A stretch of DNA of 64,000 nt, taken from contig CM047425.1 in NCBI GenBank assembly GCA_026168455.1, forward strand, positions 84,943,580-85,007,579, in the 5' to 3' direction. The notes under the pieces were generated by a model. The model ran no database searches, was not told the DNA's origin, and worked only from the letters and a program-made list of their open reading frames with translations. Below, in pieces: positions 47,701 through 59,575 of the stretch. This DNA comes from Theocolax elegans. Its lineage: Eukaryota; Arthropoda; Insecta; Hymenoptera; Cerocephalidae. Made by a program: the position numbers and the translations under genes. Every line of letters starts with the position of its first letter. The stretch's first letter is position 1.

Positions 47701-50700
47701 GGCCGTTATAACGCGAATCTTATCAAATTAGTTTATACTGGATACAAGAATGTAGTAAATAATTTTCAATCCACTGCTTTGATTATAGCTATTGGTCTAT
47801 TGAAAGCTGAAAAACCTGTACTTGTTGAATTTGGAATTGAATGGTTACGCAGTATGTTTACGAGTCAATCAAATACAATTTACAAACAGAGAGAAATAAT
47901 GGAAGCACTTCTTCATCTTATGGGTAGTAAAGATAAAACAGTAAAAAATGTTCTTGAAGTACTCTGCAGAATGGCCAATGATGATAAAGAACGACGATAC
48001 TTTGATCACCATTCGGCTTTTTTACAAATTTTCTTAGAAAAAGTAGATCGTTTGCAATTTAGTGAAGTAGCTACATTATATCATTTACTTCATAGTTTAT
48101 GCACAGACTCTGAATCTATTTCAAATGCTTTAAATGATGATTTATCTATTATCATGCAGAAGCAATTATGTAGTCCCAAATTAATGTAAGTATGTAATAT
48201 TATAAGAATATGCTCCTAATAAAAGCTAGTTATCTTATTATTTGTAAAAAGCACTAATAAAATAAACTATAGGTGTGATGAGGTATCAATAAAACGAATT
48301 CGTAACTCTACATACAGAACCAGATTACCGATCTGCTAATCTCTGCTTTGTTTAAGAAAACCATCGCTTAATAACATAACATAACGAGTTTGCGGTTCTA
48401 TTGATCAAAACCTTGCATACCTCCAAATTAAAACGTGTTTACTGTACTACTTTATACATAATTTGTAAATAACTAAAATAATGATTTATATTTTAGGAAT
48501 AAATGTAAAGGTGTTCTTGGAGCAGTAATGGCTATAAAACACTTGGCAAAAGATAATGAAACCAGTAACGAGGCATTTGATTTACTTAGTAAGATCATTT
48601 AATTCATTTTTAATGTATGAATAAAAAATATATGAATTTTATATATCATTCAAATTTTCAGAGAGAACTCTGATTAGTTTGAAAAATTGCGCAAAATCAC
48701 GAGCTCTATTTTATGATAAACTAGGACAAGTTATTGCATCTGAAAGTAATATAAATAAAGAATTTTTATCTAATATCACAATTTATTTTGAAGAAGATTT
48801 TGAAAACACCTGTTTACTAGAAAATAATACAAGGTGAATAATAATTAAAACTTACATTATTAAAAAAAACTCATTTCTAATTTTTTTATTTTTAGTATCA
48901 ATCTTGAACCCAAGTTTGGATTAAACGACTCCACTATAGCTGAAAATTATATGGTCATTTTTGGAAATAGTGAAACAGGATCTCTGGTACCGATTTTTTT
49001 TAAACTCATCTGCATTTGCAACATGCAACTTAGTGGTAATCTTGAAAGCATTAATGCTATATTAGGTTGTCCGATTTTATTACCTATTGATTTAGATATA
49101 CCAGATCCAACAACGTGTAATTACATGATTCACTGTATTAATTGGTTTAGGTACTATAATTTTGTCTTTTATCTTATACGTTTACTTTTATAGTTACTGA
49201 TGCTATTTAATAACATTTTTTAGAGAGATAATCAACGGATTTGTAACACAAGAAGAAACTTTATTACGAGAACAAGTTTTAAATCGATTAGGAAGCTTAA
49301 TGGCTATACAAGGCGAGTTTGCAATGATGTATTCAATGTGTGGAAGTCTATATCAACCTCCACCTTGTTATTATCATGAATTCCCTATTCCAAATTTTAT
49401 GAAAATAGATTCTAAAATTGGTAAGAAAAAAGGTAGAAAGACCAAACAAAAAAAAGATAAAGAAGAGAGTGAAGGCAATAATACAAACGTAACGCATAGT
49501 AAATCTATTGTAACGCTACCGGAATGGGAAAATTGGGAATTTGGTTCCGATCTTGCTATAAAGAATCCAATGTACTTTAGACGAATGGACACAAAAGTAA
49601 ATATATATTTGTATATATTTTATATTTTACTATAAATTAAGCATTATAAGAAAATGTAAATTTAATTTATAGATAATTTATCTTTTGGATACACATATGG
49701 ATAGTTCGGAACAATCTACTCAAAGTGTATCGATTGCTCAAGTCTGTTTTATACTTAAGGAACTTTTAAGTATTATTGAAAATCACATATCTGAAAATTT
49801 TATTCGAGATATAATTCCATTGTTACCAAAACTTTGTACTAGATTCAAATCAATTGCCGCTGATTTGAGAGAAACTGAAAACTCGCATAAGAAATATGCT
49901 ATGAGATTGTTTTTGTGCCTTTTAAACGCAATATTTAACTGGACGGAATTTCAACATAATAAATACAATACTTTACTTCGAGGTAAGTAAAACTAAATTG
50001 GAAACGCTTTTTTTAATTCGTAATTTATATCAATTGAAAAACAGATTATACTCATCGTTTATATTAAAAATATTTATTTATTTAACAACACAACCCAAAT
50101 GATATAGGTTTTTATATGTAAATATTGTTCGTATTTGTCGTAAAATTTAATTAGCATCGTTTCGATTTGTCATACTTTCACAAAACAAAACTGTTAATTC
50201 AATTAAGATTTGTGACAGTAGAATATAAGTCTGACAAGGGTGGTGAAGCACTGTCAAAACATCGCCAATTAAACTGTTGGGTGCTCAACAAACCTTCACA
50301 TGTAAAAAAAAATAATTTTTGGGGAAAAAGTGTCATCTCTATTAATAACTGGTGTAGACTTTTCAAACAAGTTAACTAAAATTTAGCAAGGACAAATTGT
50401 GAAATTATTGTTATAAGATACTTCTTAATTATTGCAATTAAACAACATTATATAAAATATTATAAATTGTGTAGATTTGTTTAGGTCTTTTTTTATAATT
50501 TATAATATTTAATTTTAATCCTTCTCTTTGACTTACTTATGCTTTAGCAGTATATAGATAATAGTCTATTTTATGTTTTAAAATAGTTTTTGAAACAACT
50601 TTTTTTCATATAAACACTGGTATGTTTTATTAAAGCCAATAATAAATTATCGTATTTTTTAGACGGACTCAGAGCCCTTGCAGGAATGGCAAGCGAATCA

Positions 50701-52075
50701 AATGCCTTATTAAGATCTTGTAAAGATTTAGTAGCTGAATCGTATAAATACTTCGAATCGTTGGCAGATATTGCAACGCAAATTTCACTAGCTGTCGCTT
50801 TTGTAAATATGTGCGGATGTTTGATGAAGCATTCTAACAGTTTTACCGAAGAATCTAGAGATAGACAAGGTGATAAAAAATTTTATTGTAACATGTAAAG
50901 GAATTTCTTATCTACTTTGTAGCTCTATTGTTTTTATAAATACATTTTATTGAAAATATATATTATTTATGTTATTAATTATTAAAAAATTATTAATTTC
51001 AGCGAAAATGGCTTATGGTTTTTTGTGTCTGGAATGGAACGATGATTCTCACGGACCACAATATAAGCTTGCTATTAAAGCATTGTTAAAAACGTGGATG
51101 GATAATGAAACTGATCCATTGAAAATTGTACTTTTGGTTTTGGAATGGTTACCTGAACAGTCAGCGGCACTTCAGCAACCCCAATCTCGTTTAACAAGAT
51201 TACCATCCATATCTAAAGTCAACTTACCTTTACTCTTAAAACAATTATTTGAAGGTCTTGTTAAGGGTACCCATATATCTTTGGATTCTACAGAAAGGTA
51301 ATTTTTTATTTCTTTCATCAAGCATTCATTAATTGTTTAAAAAGTATGTATTTGTATAACATTCTCTCGTTGTTTCAGGGATCCACAAAGAATACAAGTT
51401 TGGTTAGAGGTTGCCGTAAGTTTAGATAAAATAGCGAACATTTGTAAAGAGAAAAAACATAGTACATATTTAATTCTTTTTGTTCGATATTCAGCAATAA
51501 TGTATCAATTACTTTTCACTCTGGGTATGCCACTCTTAGAAGTAAATATTAAATATCAAACAGATGAAGTGCTAAGTATTATAAAATTATTCCAAAGTAT
51601 GTGTACATGTCATTATTTACAATTTAGAGTTAACTATTGTTAATAATCAATATCTTTTATTGCAGAATGTGGAAGATTTTTGAGAGATATTTTCTGCACT
51701 GCTAGAAAGGATAATAATTTACCTTTGCTTAAAATAATTCCACTTTGCAAAGCTAGACGTGAAAAATTTATATACATGGTTAAAGGTATATTAACTGCGA
51801 ATAATTCTATTGAAGCGTTTTGGATGGGTAATCTGCTTAATAAAGATTTAGACGGTGAAGAAATCACATCAGAGGTATGTTTATCTCATATGTAAATACA
51901 CAAGATATTTTAAACCGAACAGTTAATTAATTATATATTTTAGTCAACCGACGACATAACTGCTAGTTCCGAGTTAACAACTGAGCTAACAAATGCCAAT
52001 GATTCAGGTTCAGAAATTTTCAATAGCGGATCTGAAGCCGAGACAGTGGATGAAGAGAGAGAGAATGAAGAATAA
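44776..52075 (+). CDS. FANCD2: Fanconi anemia group D2 protein (FANCD2)
   Basis: FANCD2 pairs with FANCI, clamps DNA and, once monoubiquitinated, directs interstrand-crosslink repair. Fourteen exons join in frame: 44776-46507, 46577-46850, 46945-47307, 47391-48185, 48497-48588, 48662-48833, 48896-49150, 49224-49596, 49673-49982, 50663-50869, 51003-51297, 51379-51596, 51666-51874, 51944-52075; 1808 residues. Similarity to vertebrate FANCD2 begins near residue 552 (NTAGVTLLTG) and continues through NNYIEDEENL, SPEWFQRE, LPDIIVDSQH, INWFREIING and, near the end, LTANNSIEAFWMGNL with NKDLDGEE. The ubiquitin-acceptor lysine (human K561, context RKQLSS) is kept as K1047 in MQKQLCS. The first ~550 residues are a disordered, Lys/Asp/Ser-rich extension with about seven ~43-residue repeats. 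The tail is acidic, as in homologues. Introns are short except intron 9 (680 bases). Confidence 0.95.
44920..45760 (+). repeat. Coding repeats in FANCD2 exon 1
   Basis: Imperfect units of about 43 codons, each with a hydrophobic-basic FSxLK start, a KKKR basic cluster, an Asp/Glu run and a SSSxxSSIRNKNVK-like end. The clearest lie at residues 111-153, 154-196, 197-241, 242-283 and 284-327, with two shorter ones before (49-78, 80-110). Confidence 0.75.
49983..50662 (+). other. FANCD2 intron 9
   Basis: The longest intron of the gene. A 70-codon open stretch at 50167-50379 has no recognisable domain; the flanking exons read through the junction (LLR to DGLRAL) with no missing conserved block. 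It may be an inserted element. Confidence 0.4.
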
Positions 52076-52327
52076 CTCTTTATTAAAAAATAGTTTATTA
52101 TTTGTATTAAAAATTTTTATACGACAAGTTTTAAATTTAACAAATATTTTTTAAGTTATTGTTCCACGTTAATAAGTTAATTTGAACGTTCGATATTTTA
52201 TTCTGTAGAGAAAATATATTTATATATTCGTGTATCGCGTCCATTTTTCTATTTTTGTCAAATGACTAACATTTGTTTAGTGTAAATAATTTTATATTAC
52301 ATTATTTTACATTAACAATATAGGCAC

Positions 52328-55300
52328 TTATAACTTATCTAAACGGTAAATGAAATTTTGTCGTGTCCAATTACCGTCTGGATTTAAAGTCTCTTCGACA
52401 AAAGTCACATTAAAGAGATCGTCTACAAGTACAACAGTATGTGTTCTAGTACCGTATTTAGCTAGTTCGTGATGAACATAAATAGAGCTTAATTCATTGT
52501 AAGCTTCTGGAGATCGTTGTTTTAATTCATTATCTGGAAGACACCTAAATCATAATGAAATTTAATGAATAAATATTATTTTATAATTTACCAAATATAA
52601 TTATTTTACTTGTGCATGTATACCTTTCTTTATCTTTTAAAAGATGTATTAAATTATCTATTAATTCTTCCTGCTCAGAAATTGATGTATTATCTATAAT
52701 TTTTTCAAATTTCTTTTTACCTACTAACACTTTTTGATAAGGCTTTTCAATACCACTGTTCCCAAAACCCAAAATAGTTTCATCGATCATTTTCGGTCCT
52801 GGATAGTCTAATACACTACTTAGGTAATGAACATCACTGCTTCTACACACATATATAATTATTTAAAAAAGACAATTTAAGTTAAATTAGATAGTGAACA
52901 TTACTAATGTGCATACCTTAAGTCAACCATGACTAGATTGTATGGATTGTAAGACTGAGTGTCTTGATTAATTTTGTGCAATTTATTAGCAAAACTTGTA
53001 GTGGATTCCGTAGTTGTAAGATAATCTTTAATTAAAAATCCACGCCCTTTTCCTTCAAGCGACTTAGGAACACCATTTAAATTTAATATTACTCCCACTC
53101 GACCATTTTTTACATTTACTGCAAGCCAAGTTCCACCTTCTCTTCCAGGTTCCATATCTGTGCCTGTTTATATAAAGTAAAGTATAATATACCTTTAAAA
53201 GCACTTACGGCATTAAATAATTTTATCGTTTAACATTGTGAATAAAAATGGCAATGATTTATATTTAACTTACTAGGAGGGGTTCCACCTTCCGGGAAAC
53301 AGATTTTGTTGCAACTTTGAGAGCTGTTTTCTGGTACCCAAATATGAAAGAATTCATATGAAATTCAATCTCATAGGCTGTTTGACGAAAGTTATACGCG
53401 GTTAACGAAAAATTGTAAAAAAAATATGTTTAAACTTAATCGCCAATAACTCGGAAAGAAATATACGCAGATATTCAAACTTAAATCCATTAAATAGTTG
53501 AGATCAAGTAGATATAGTTTAAAAAAAAAGAAGCTCAAATATCTCAATTTGGACAAAAGTTATGGAAAAAATGAGAATTAGATAAAATTTTAACGAAAAT
53601 TTAGTATTAAAATTTGATAGACTTTTTAAGCAAATATTTCGTGTAATTCTTATTTTTTCCATAACTTTTGTCCAAATTGAGATATTTGAGCTTCTTTTTT
53701 TTAAACTATATCTACTTGATCTCAACTATTTAATGGATTTAAGTTTGAATATCTGCGTATATTTCTTTCCGAGTTATTGGCGATTAAGTTTAAACATATT
53801 TTTTTTACAATTTTTCGTTAACCGCGTATAACTTTCGTCAAACAGCCTATGAGATTGAATTTCATATGAATTCTTTCATATTTGGGTACCAGAAAACAGC
53901 TCTCAAAGTTGCAACATAATCTGTTTCCCGGAAGGTGGAACCCCTCTTTGTTAGAGTAGTGTGTGAGACCTCCAAAATTTTTTATAAAAAAATAAAAAAA
54001 AAATTATTTTTATGTCGATTAGTAAATTATTATATAAAAATGTAAAATATACAAATATTTTGCGATATTTAACCAAGACAAAATATCTCAATTTTTACAA
54101 GAATAACAAAGTATATTTAATACAAAAGTTTTTACATTCGATTAATAAAAAATAATACAAGGTATTTAATTAGCAGTAAGGAAGTAAGTAATTGAACATT
54201 TGTATATTATTTCAATATAATTCAAAATTGCAATGTTCGAATCTAATTTAAAATATATATTTTATGCTATGGCTGATACACAATATGCCAATGAGAGAAA
54301 CTATCGATTTTTCGCCTATTATTATCTATTTTTTTTATGTATATTATAACCTGTATTCTCTGGTTTAGTAGGCTGTCATCGCGAAGCTATTGCATCTTCC
54401 TTCGTATGTAGCGATGAGTTTTTTCGGTGCAATTAGGCGTCAATTCGAAATTTCCCGAAGAACTGTTGCTTTTGGAAGAATAATACATGACCTGACATTA
54501 CTACGAGTCTCAGACAATCATTACACAGATCTGAACGATGAAATTATTTGATGGGTTACTTTTGGCTCAAAAGCCGACAGAGCAACTTTCAGACAAGCAG
54601 GTTGGAGATTATCTAAACATTTAAATGAATGGCTATGTCCCGTTAGATTAATTAGAGCTTGGATTAAAATTTCAATAAAAAGAAGAATGGCTGCAAACAC
54701 AAATTATCTCTATATCAATAACAGACAAAAACGCTAAAGTTAGCTTCAAAAATGCTTATCGCCGGATACGTTCTGTCCTGAAAGAAGCTAGATTTGATAC
54801 TTCTCCAGGAAGTATTCGTTCAGCTGTGGCGTCAAGATCATTAGGCAATTATTCGTTCAAACTATCCTAGATGGAAATTGGGAATGTACAGAATCATTTT
54901 AAAATATTTCTACAATTAAGAAGTTAATATTGAGAACAATGATTCATGCAGTCATTTCTCGAAGAATCTTTAATGTATTTAATATAATATTAATTATATC
55001 ATTTGTTACAAAGTGTTATTAATGTTAACTAAATAAAAATATAGGCCTATTTAGATGCAAAAATGCATTTATTGATCTTTACGAACAATGGTTTGTTGAT
55101 ACAAATTTGCCGAAGTTTCGAACGTATTTTCGCCGTCCCTTTTTAAGGCAAAATTATTTTCACAAACAGAAAAAATTATATCTTGTTAAATGGGATAAGT
55201 TTGGAATAACCATAAACTTACACACAGTAAAAAGCTTGCGTAAAATACAAAGGACCTTCCCGAAGGGAATCCGCTACCGTAATTGTTCGTACAGATAAAT

Positions 55301-58300
55301 AAATTTATTTTTTTGCATCTAAACAACTTGGGACGAACAATAAATCCTTTTTAGCCATCTAAAAAATATATATTTTAAATCAAGTAAATTTATGATTATC
55401 ACAAGTATGTATTCTCTTATTATTATAATTATCTAACCTAATTTCAAGTTCTTGATTCAAATAACATTGAGATATATTGATTCAGTAGAGAACAGACAAA
55501 TCTCTCATTGGGATACCGTGTATCAGCCATAGCATATAATATCGGTGTTTTGCATTAAAACAAAACTTATATGCAGAACCATCACAGCATCCCTATAAGT
55601 AACTTACAGATGTAATCTCTTGAACAAAAGAATACAGATTAAAATATACAAAAAATAGGTAGATATCGAAAAATCGAGAAATCTTTCATTAGGATGCCGT
55701 ACAACAGCCATAGCGTATAAAAGTGTTTTCTTTTAATGCAAAACACCGATATATTTATATTATATTATATTTATATTATATTATCTCACGAAGAAAATCT
55801 ATAAAATATTTCCCAATATTTTATATTCTCTGGCACGAATTATAGCCTAATTCGTAAGAAAAAACAGATAGTCTATAATAATTTGCATAAACAAGACTCA
55901 CTAATTGATGTACAAAAAGTAAAAAAAGCTGGGGTGGGAACCTTAAGAAGCACTAGAAATTACAAAAAACCAGAATACTCGATGATCCTACAAATTGCAA
56001 ACGCCTACACATAATTAGGATTGAAGCAAAACAAACAATTACTATAGTCATAGGTTGTACAAACATTTTATTTAAAGACATTTTGAGTGATTCATTCGAT
56101 ATTGTCCGGTTTTGTGTATTCAAAATAAATAGCGCCTTGATTGACAACGTCCAAATTTAATCATACGCTTAATAATACATATGAATTTATGAATAATTTT
56201 AAAGGTCCATGACTGTCTGTAATGCTAGTAATCCTTCAAACGTAAATCGAAGAGGTATATAATTTTTTTATTTTTTCATTTTTTGAATGTTAATCATTTC
56301 TAATATTGCACTTGTAAGATATAAATATTTTCATGTATTTATTAATAAAGTATGCATCAAATTTTATTACACACACACTACACTTTATTTTGAGAGCTAA
56401 TTTATATTTGTGCAGTATTTTTATTTTAATCAAAATGTTTTATCCTATTTTAATTTGTTTCATTATTATTTTTATGATAATTTTCACTTGTAATACGAAT
56501 GTACCATCTTCTATCAATAAATAAATTTTAAAATACAAGTATTGTATACTATATTTAAATACTCGGAGAAAAAACTGCTAGAAAATATTTAATTTTGACT
56601 AAAATGCATTAACTTTTTAGCTTTGTTATTCATTGTAATGTAAAGAAAAATTAATAAATATATCTAAATTCGTAATGGTATTGACATACATTTTGAAGTC
56701 TTATCACGGTTGTGTAGAGAAAAATTGTAAAGCAATGAATGGATGAATGAAAATTCCGCAGAAAGATTAATTGACTACTCAACGATGATTACCATATATC
56801 ATACACGAGTTTGCATGCAAAAGTACACATATCTAAAGATACTAATATTTGATTATTTCTCCAGGATATTTTTAACAAAGTTCCGGAAGAGGTTCAGGTG
56901 TTCCATTTATAAGAGTTTTATGTTCAAATATCGGAGACAAGCAAATGCTTTAACATAAGCAAACCGCCATTAATTTCATTAAACATAATATATCCTTAAG
57001 AGATGTAAAGTAATGACTGCATTTTTTTTGTATTATTAGTTTCAAATTTAAATTGACGCGCTATAAATATAAAAATATTGTATTGAAAATTTACATTTCT
57101 ATAAGTATATTGCATCAAATTATTAGAAAGTTACATAGATCTTGTATAAATTAGATTTATTTTTATTAATTATTATATAAATGACGATTCGCGTATTTTC
57201 TAAAAAATATTTCTTTATAATTTTATAATATATAAATATATATAAATTTTTTAAATGTTTTAGGTAAAAGTAATTTCCGAGTCTCCGAGCATAAAAGGGT
57301 ATCATTTCAATAATAAAAGTAATTAACGTCGATACGTTACGGTGCGAGTAGTTTAGTTGTACATTGATAAAGTACTTCACGTTACTACACGAATTACAAC
57401 GTATAATGAAACTGTCAACACACGATATAGATCAACAAACAATTGAAACCCTCTTGAACGCAAGAAAATTTTTAATTTCAAAAGTTACAACGTAACTAAT
57501 ATGTACATGTATTTGGTAAAATAAGGCATAAAATACATGACAATATGCGCATCTATATGCGTTATATTTAATATTGTTAAGTTGTATTTATGATATAAAA
57601 ATATATAATTTATATAAATCGAGTACAAATAGTACGAGTACCTATAATTTTTTAAGAAAAGCATGACCGACTGAAAAACTGTAAAAACATATTTTTTTAA
57701 TGTATTACACCAGTGTCAGTGAGTCTCATTTTACATGCAAATGACAAAAGTATAATTATCTTCTTGACATTGTACAACAATTTATTAATTCATAAAGTAT
57801 TTAAATTTTGGCTTAAGTTTGTATGTGTGTATGCGTTTACATCATCTATTATACGTATTTTCGAACAATCAGATAAATTCTAGTTAAGTTAGATCTATTT
57901 TTTAAAAAGAAAATTTAAAAAAAGCTTCATTTATGTATTTTTTATTTTTGCAAAACGAACGATAACATTTACGTTAGGTTGTGTATTTTTGGTGTGCTTA
58001 TTTATAGACACATCCATATACTCGTACGACGAAAAAGTATAAAAAATTGCAATTATTGATAAAAAATACAAGATATATCTGCTATCGTGTATACGTAATA
58101 AAACGAACTTTGTTCCATCGGATACCGGAATATTTAAACGTACCCGAGCAAGTACAAGTTTATGAAAGAGGAAAAAATGTAAACAAACGTACGTTACTTA
58201 CCTCCAAGGCATCCGGGATTATCATTCCAAAAATGAGCAGCGTCAGCAGGTCTCGCGTAATATTCATCTCGATTCGCTATCAAAATCAGCCTATAACCAC

Positions 58301-58343
58301 CACTCGGTGGGTTTGGGTTTCGATAAATAAACAAAATACACAT
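52328..58343 (-). CDS. TANGO2: Transport and Golgi organization protein 2 (TANGO2)
   Basis: TANGO2 is an Ntn-hydrolase-fold protein of the NRDE family, linked to Golgi organisation and, in people, to metabolic crises; its reaction is unsettled. Four - strand exons, 58343-58202, 53163-52917, 52842-52624 and 52544-52328, join in frame with GT/AG borders to 274 residues, close to the human 276. It begins MCILFIYRNPN, with Cys2 as the expected N-terminal nucleophile, and has NRDE at residues 24-27 in LILIANRDEYYARP. Exon 2 continues TDMEPGREGGTWLAVN, exon 3 holds LGFGNSG and exon 4 KYGTRTHTVVLVDD. Intron 1 is 5 kb and carries a palindrome and a decayed transposon. The gene converges on FANCD2, whose stop is 252 bases away. 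Confidence 0.93.
53272..53948. mobile_element. Near-perfect 677-base palindrome (family A type) in TANGO2 intron 1
   Basis: The left end GGAGGGGTTCCACCTTCCGG is matched by CCGGAAGGTGGAACCCCTC at the right. The arms of about 330 bases are almost identical, with short differences such as the dinucleotide at 53311 against 53918. The core TTTGAGCTTCTTTTTTTT and TATCTACTTGATCTCAAC ties it to family A. It lies about 110 bases from the exon 2 acceptor. Confidence 0.88.
54262..55539 (-). mobile_element. Decayed transposon with 40-base terminal inverted repeats
   Basis: The left end TATGCTATGGCTGATACAC, followed by CCAATGAGAGAAA, pairs with the right end (TCTCTCATTGGGATAC then GTATCAGCCATAGCATA). A third end copy is at 55675-55720. 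The interior is AT-rich and interrupted by stops, so the element is dead. It also contains a nested 43-base inverted repeat pair at about 55050-55323 (TTTAGATGCAAAAA against TTTTTTGCATCTAAA). Confidence 0.65.
54640..54930 (+). pseudogene. Possible tyrosine-recombinase remnant
   Basis: Read in one frame, the + strand gives AKVSFKNAYRRIRSVLKEAR, then DTSPGSIRSAVAS and, after a frame change, TILDGNWECTESF. The order VLKEAxxDTS.. (H/R)S..RSAxAS.. IL..(G/A)NW....F is that of the C-terminal half of transposon tyrosine recombinases (DIRS/Crypton-like integrases). Stops interrupt it, and the final tyrosine position is lost. The similarity is from memory and weak. Confidence 0.35.
55721..58201. other. 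Rest of TANGO2 intron 1
   Basis: AT-rich. A short stretch at 55850-56010 reads LIRKKKQIVYNNLHKQDS, then VGTLRSTRNYKKPEYS on the + strand and could be a small pseudogene piece, but I do not recognise the parent. Confidence 0.3.
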
Positions 58344-58760
58344 GACGTAAGTATAGACACCGATCTAATCCACTTGAACTACCACTCGAATTTTTCTCCC
58401 TTGTTTTTGTTAAATTATAAAATGTTAATAGGTAATGCAGACAGACCTATCTTCATAAGTGGACGAATTGCACTGGATGATCGAGCACGTCAGTTTGACA
58501 TTACTCGATGTAAAATCAGCGACTCATCTTTTTGGAAGATAAGAAGCCGACTGCCGTGTGTAAATTGAGACTAGATAAGAATGCTTTGCAAGCAACATCG
58601 ACGAGTCCCCGTCACTCGACTTTGGGGCCATCGAACGCTAAACGAATGGAACCCAAAGGAAGAAAGAGAGAGGTGCGAATCAGCTGATTTGGCACAACGC
58701 GAGCCGTTTGCGCACGCGCGATATCAAGTATATCGCTACTATATATATATACTTGACTTG
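58344..58760 (-). promoter_or_regulatory. TANGO2 5' region
   Basis: Directly upstream of the TANGO2 start the composition turns more balanced (CpGs at 58580-58730, CGCGAGCCGTTTGCGCACGC), as in the COQ2 promoter. This fits a housekeeping promoter; no start site can be fixed by eye. Confidence 0.4.
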
Positions 58761-59321
58761 CGTGCATTCAAAAACTTGAATTTCTGTTTGCTTACCGCGA
58801 CTAATCGTTACTATTTCAAAGATTGTGGAATTTCAATAAGTATTCATTGAACAAATATTGTTTGTTGTTCAAAGCTCTTCAAATATTGTGAACGGAAAGT
58901 ATTTAAAATTTAATGCAGTTTTGTTATTTTCTAACTTCCAGTTAACGGTCTCTATTTTATTTATAAACAAGCAAATATTGTTGAATCACGGACAAATGTA
59001 TAATTGCAAAATATTTCATTTTTTATTTAAAATTAAACTAAAATTTTTAATTTGAATTACAAAATTTTCCAAAAAGTCAAATTTATATCTTAATATGTTT
59101 ATATATTTTTTAAACTTAAACTAATAATATCGTTTCGTAAATAATATTGTAAATATTACATTTTAGATTTAGTATTAAATGTGTTCATTTAACAAAGATA
59201 TATCAAGATTTGATCGTATTTTGGAAGAACGTTGTAAGTATTATAGATTTTTAATAATTGTACATAATTAAAGTAATGAATCAAAGATAATTGCCTATTT
59301 TTTAATAATTAATCCTATCTT
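58761..59321. other. AT-rich intergenic stretch
   Basis: Nothing recognised. Confidence 0.35.
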
Positions 59322-59575
59322 AAAGAAGAGGTGGACCTGAAAGTGAAGCCTCAATAAGATCGTTTAAATTGGCTGTTATGAATGTTATATATATCTAGGA
59401 TGTATTACCAACCAAAAACTGTTATTTACGTATAATTAATTTATAATTAATTATTTCGTAAAAATCTCTCTGTCACGATATTCTATTTGTTTTAAACAGT
59501 ATATGCAATTTATTTCAGATTTTTCTTATAATTAGGTTTTAAAATTTTTGGGATTTCACATCCCCACGAAGCGTC
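59322..59575. mobile_element. Decayed relative of family D/C elements
   Basis: CTTAAAGAAGAGGTGGAC at the left, ATTACCAACCAAAAACTG in the middle, (A)TTTATTTCAGATTTTTC and GGGATTTCACATCCCC at the right follow the family D order (8008-8367), with many changes. Confidence 0.5.

Noticed and set aside
50167..50379. 70-codon frame in FANCD2 intron 9 as an extra exon
   Set aside because: The flanking exons already join in phase and no conserved block is missing there.
55880..56010. Possible exon of another conserved gene in TANGO2 intron 1
   Set aside because: No parent protein recognised, no clear splice sites, stops soon after.
58202..58270. Frame starting MNITRDLLTLLIFGM that looks like a signal-peptide exon on the - strand
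   Set aside because: Another frame of the same stretch gives the TANGO2 N-terminus with NRDE and correct phase to the next exon.
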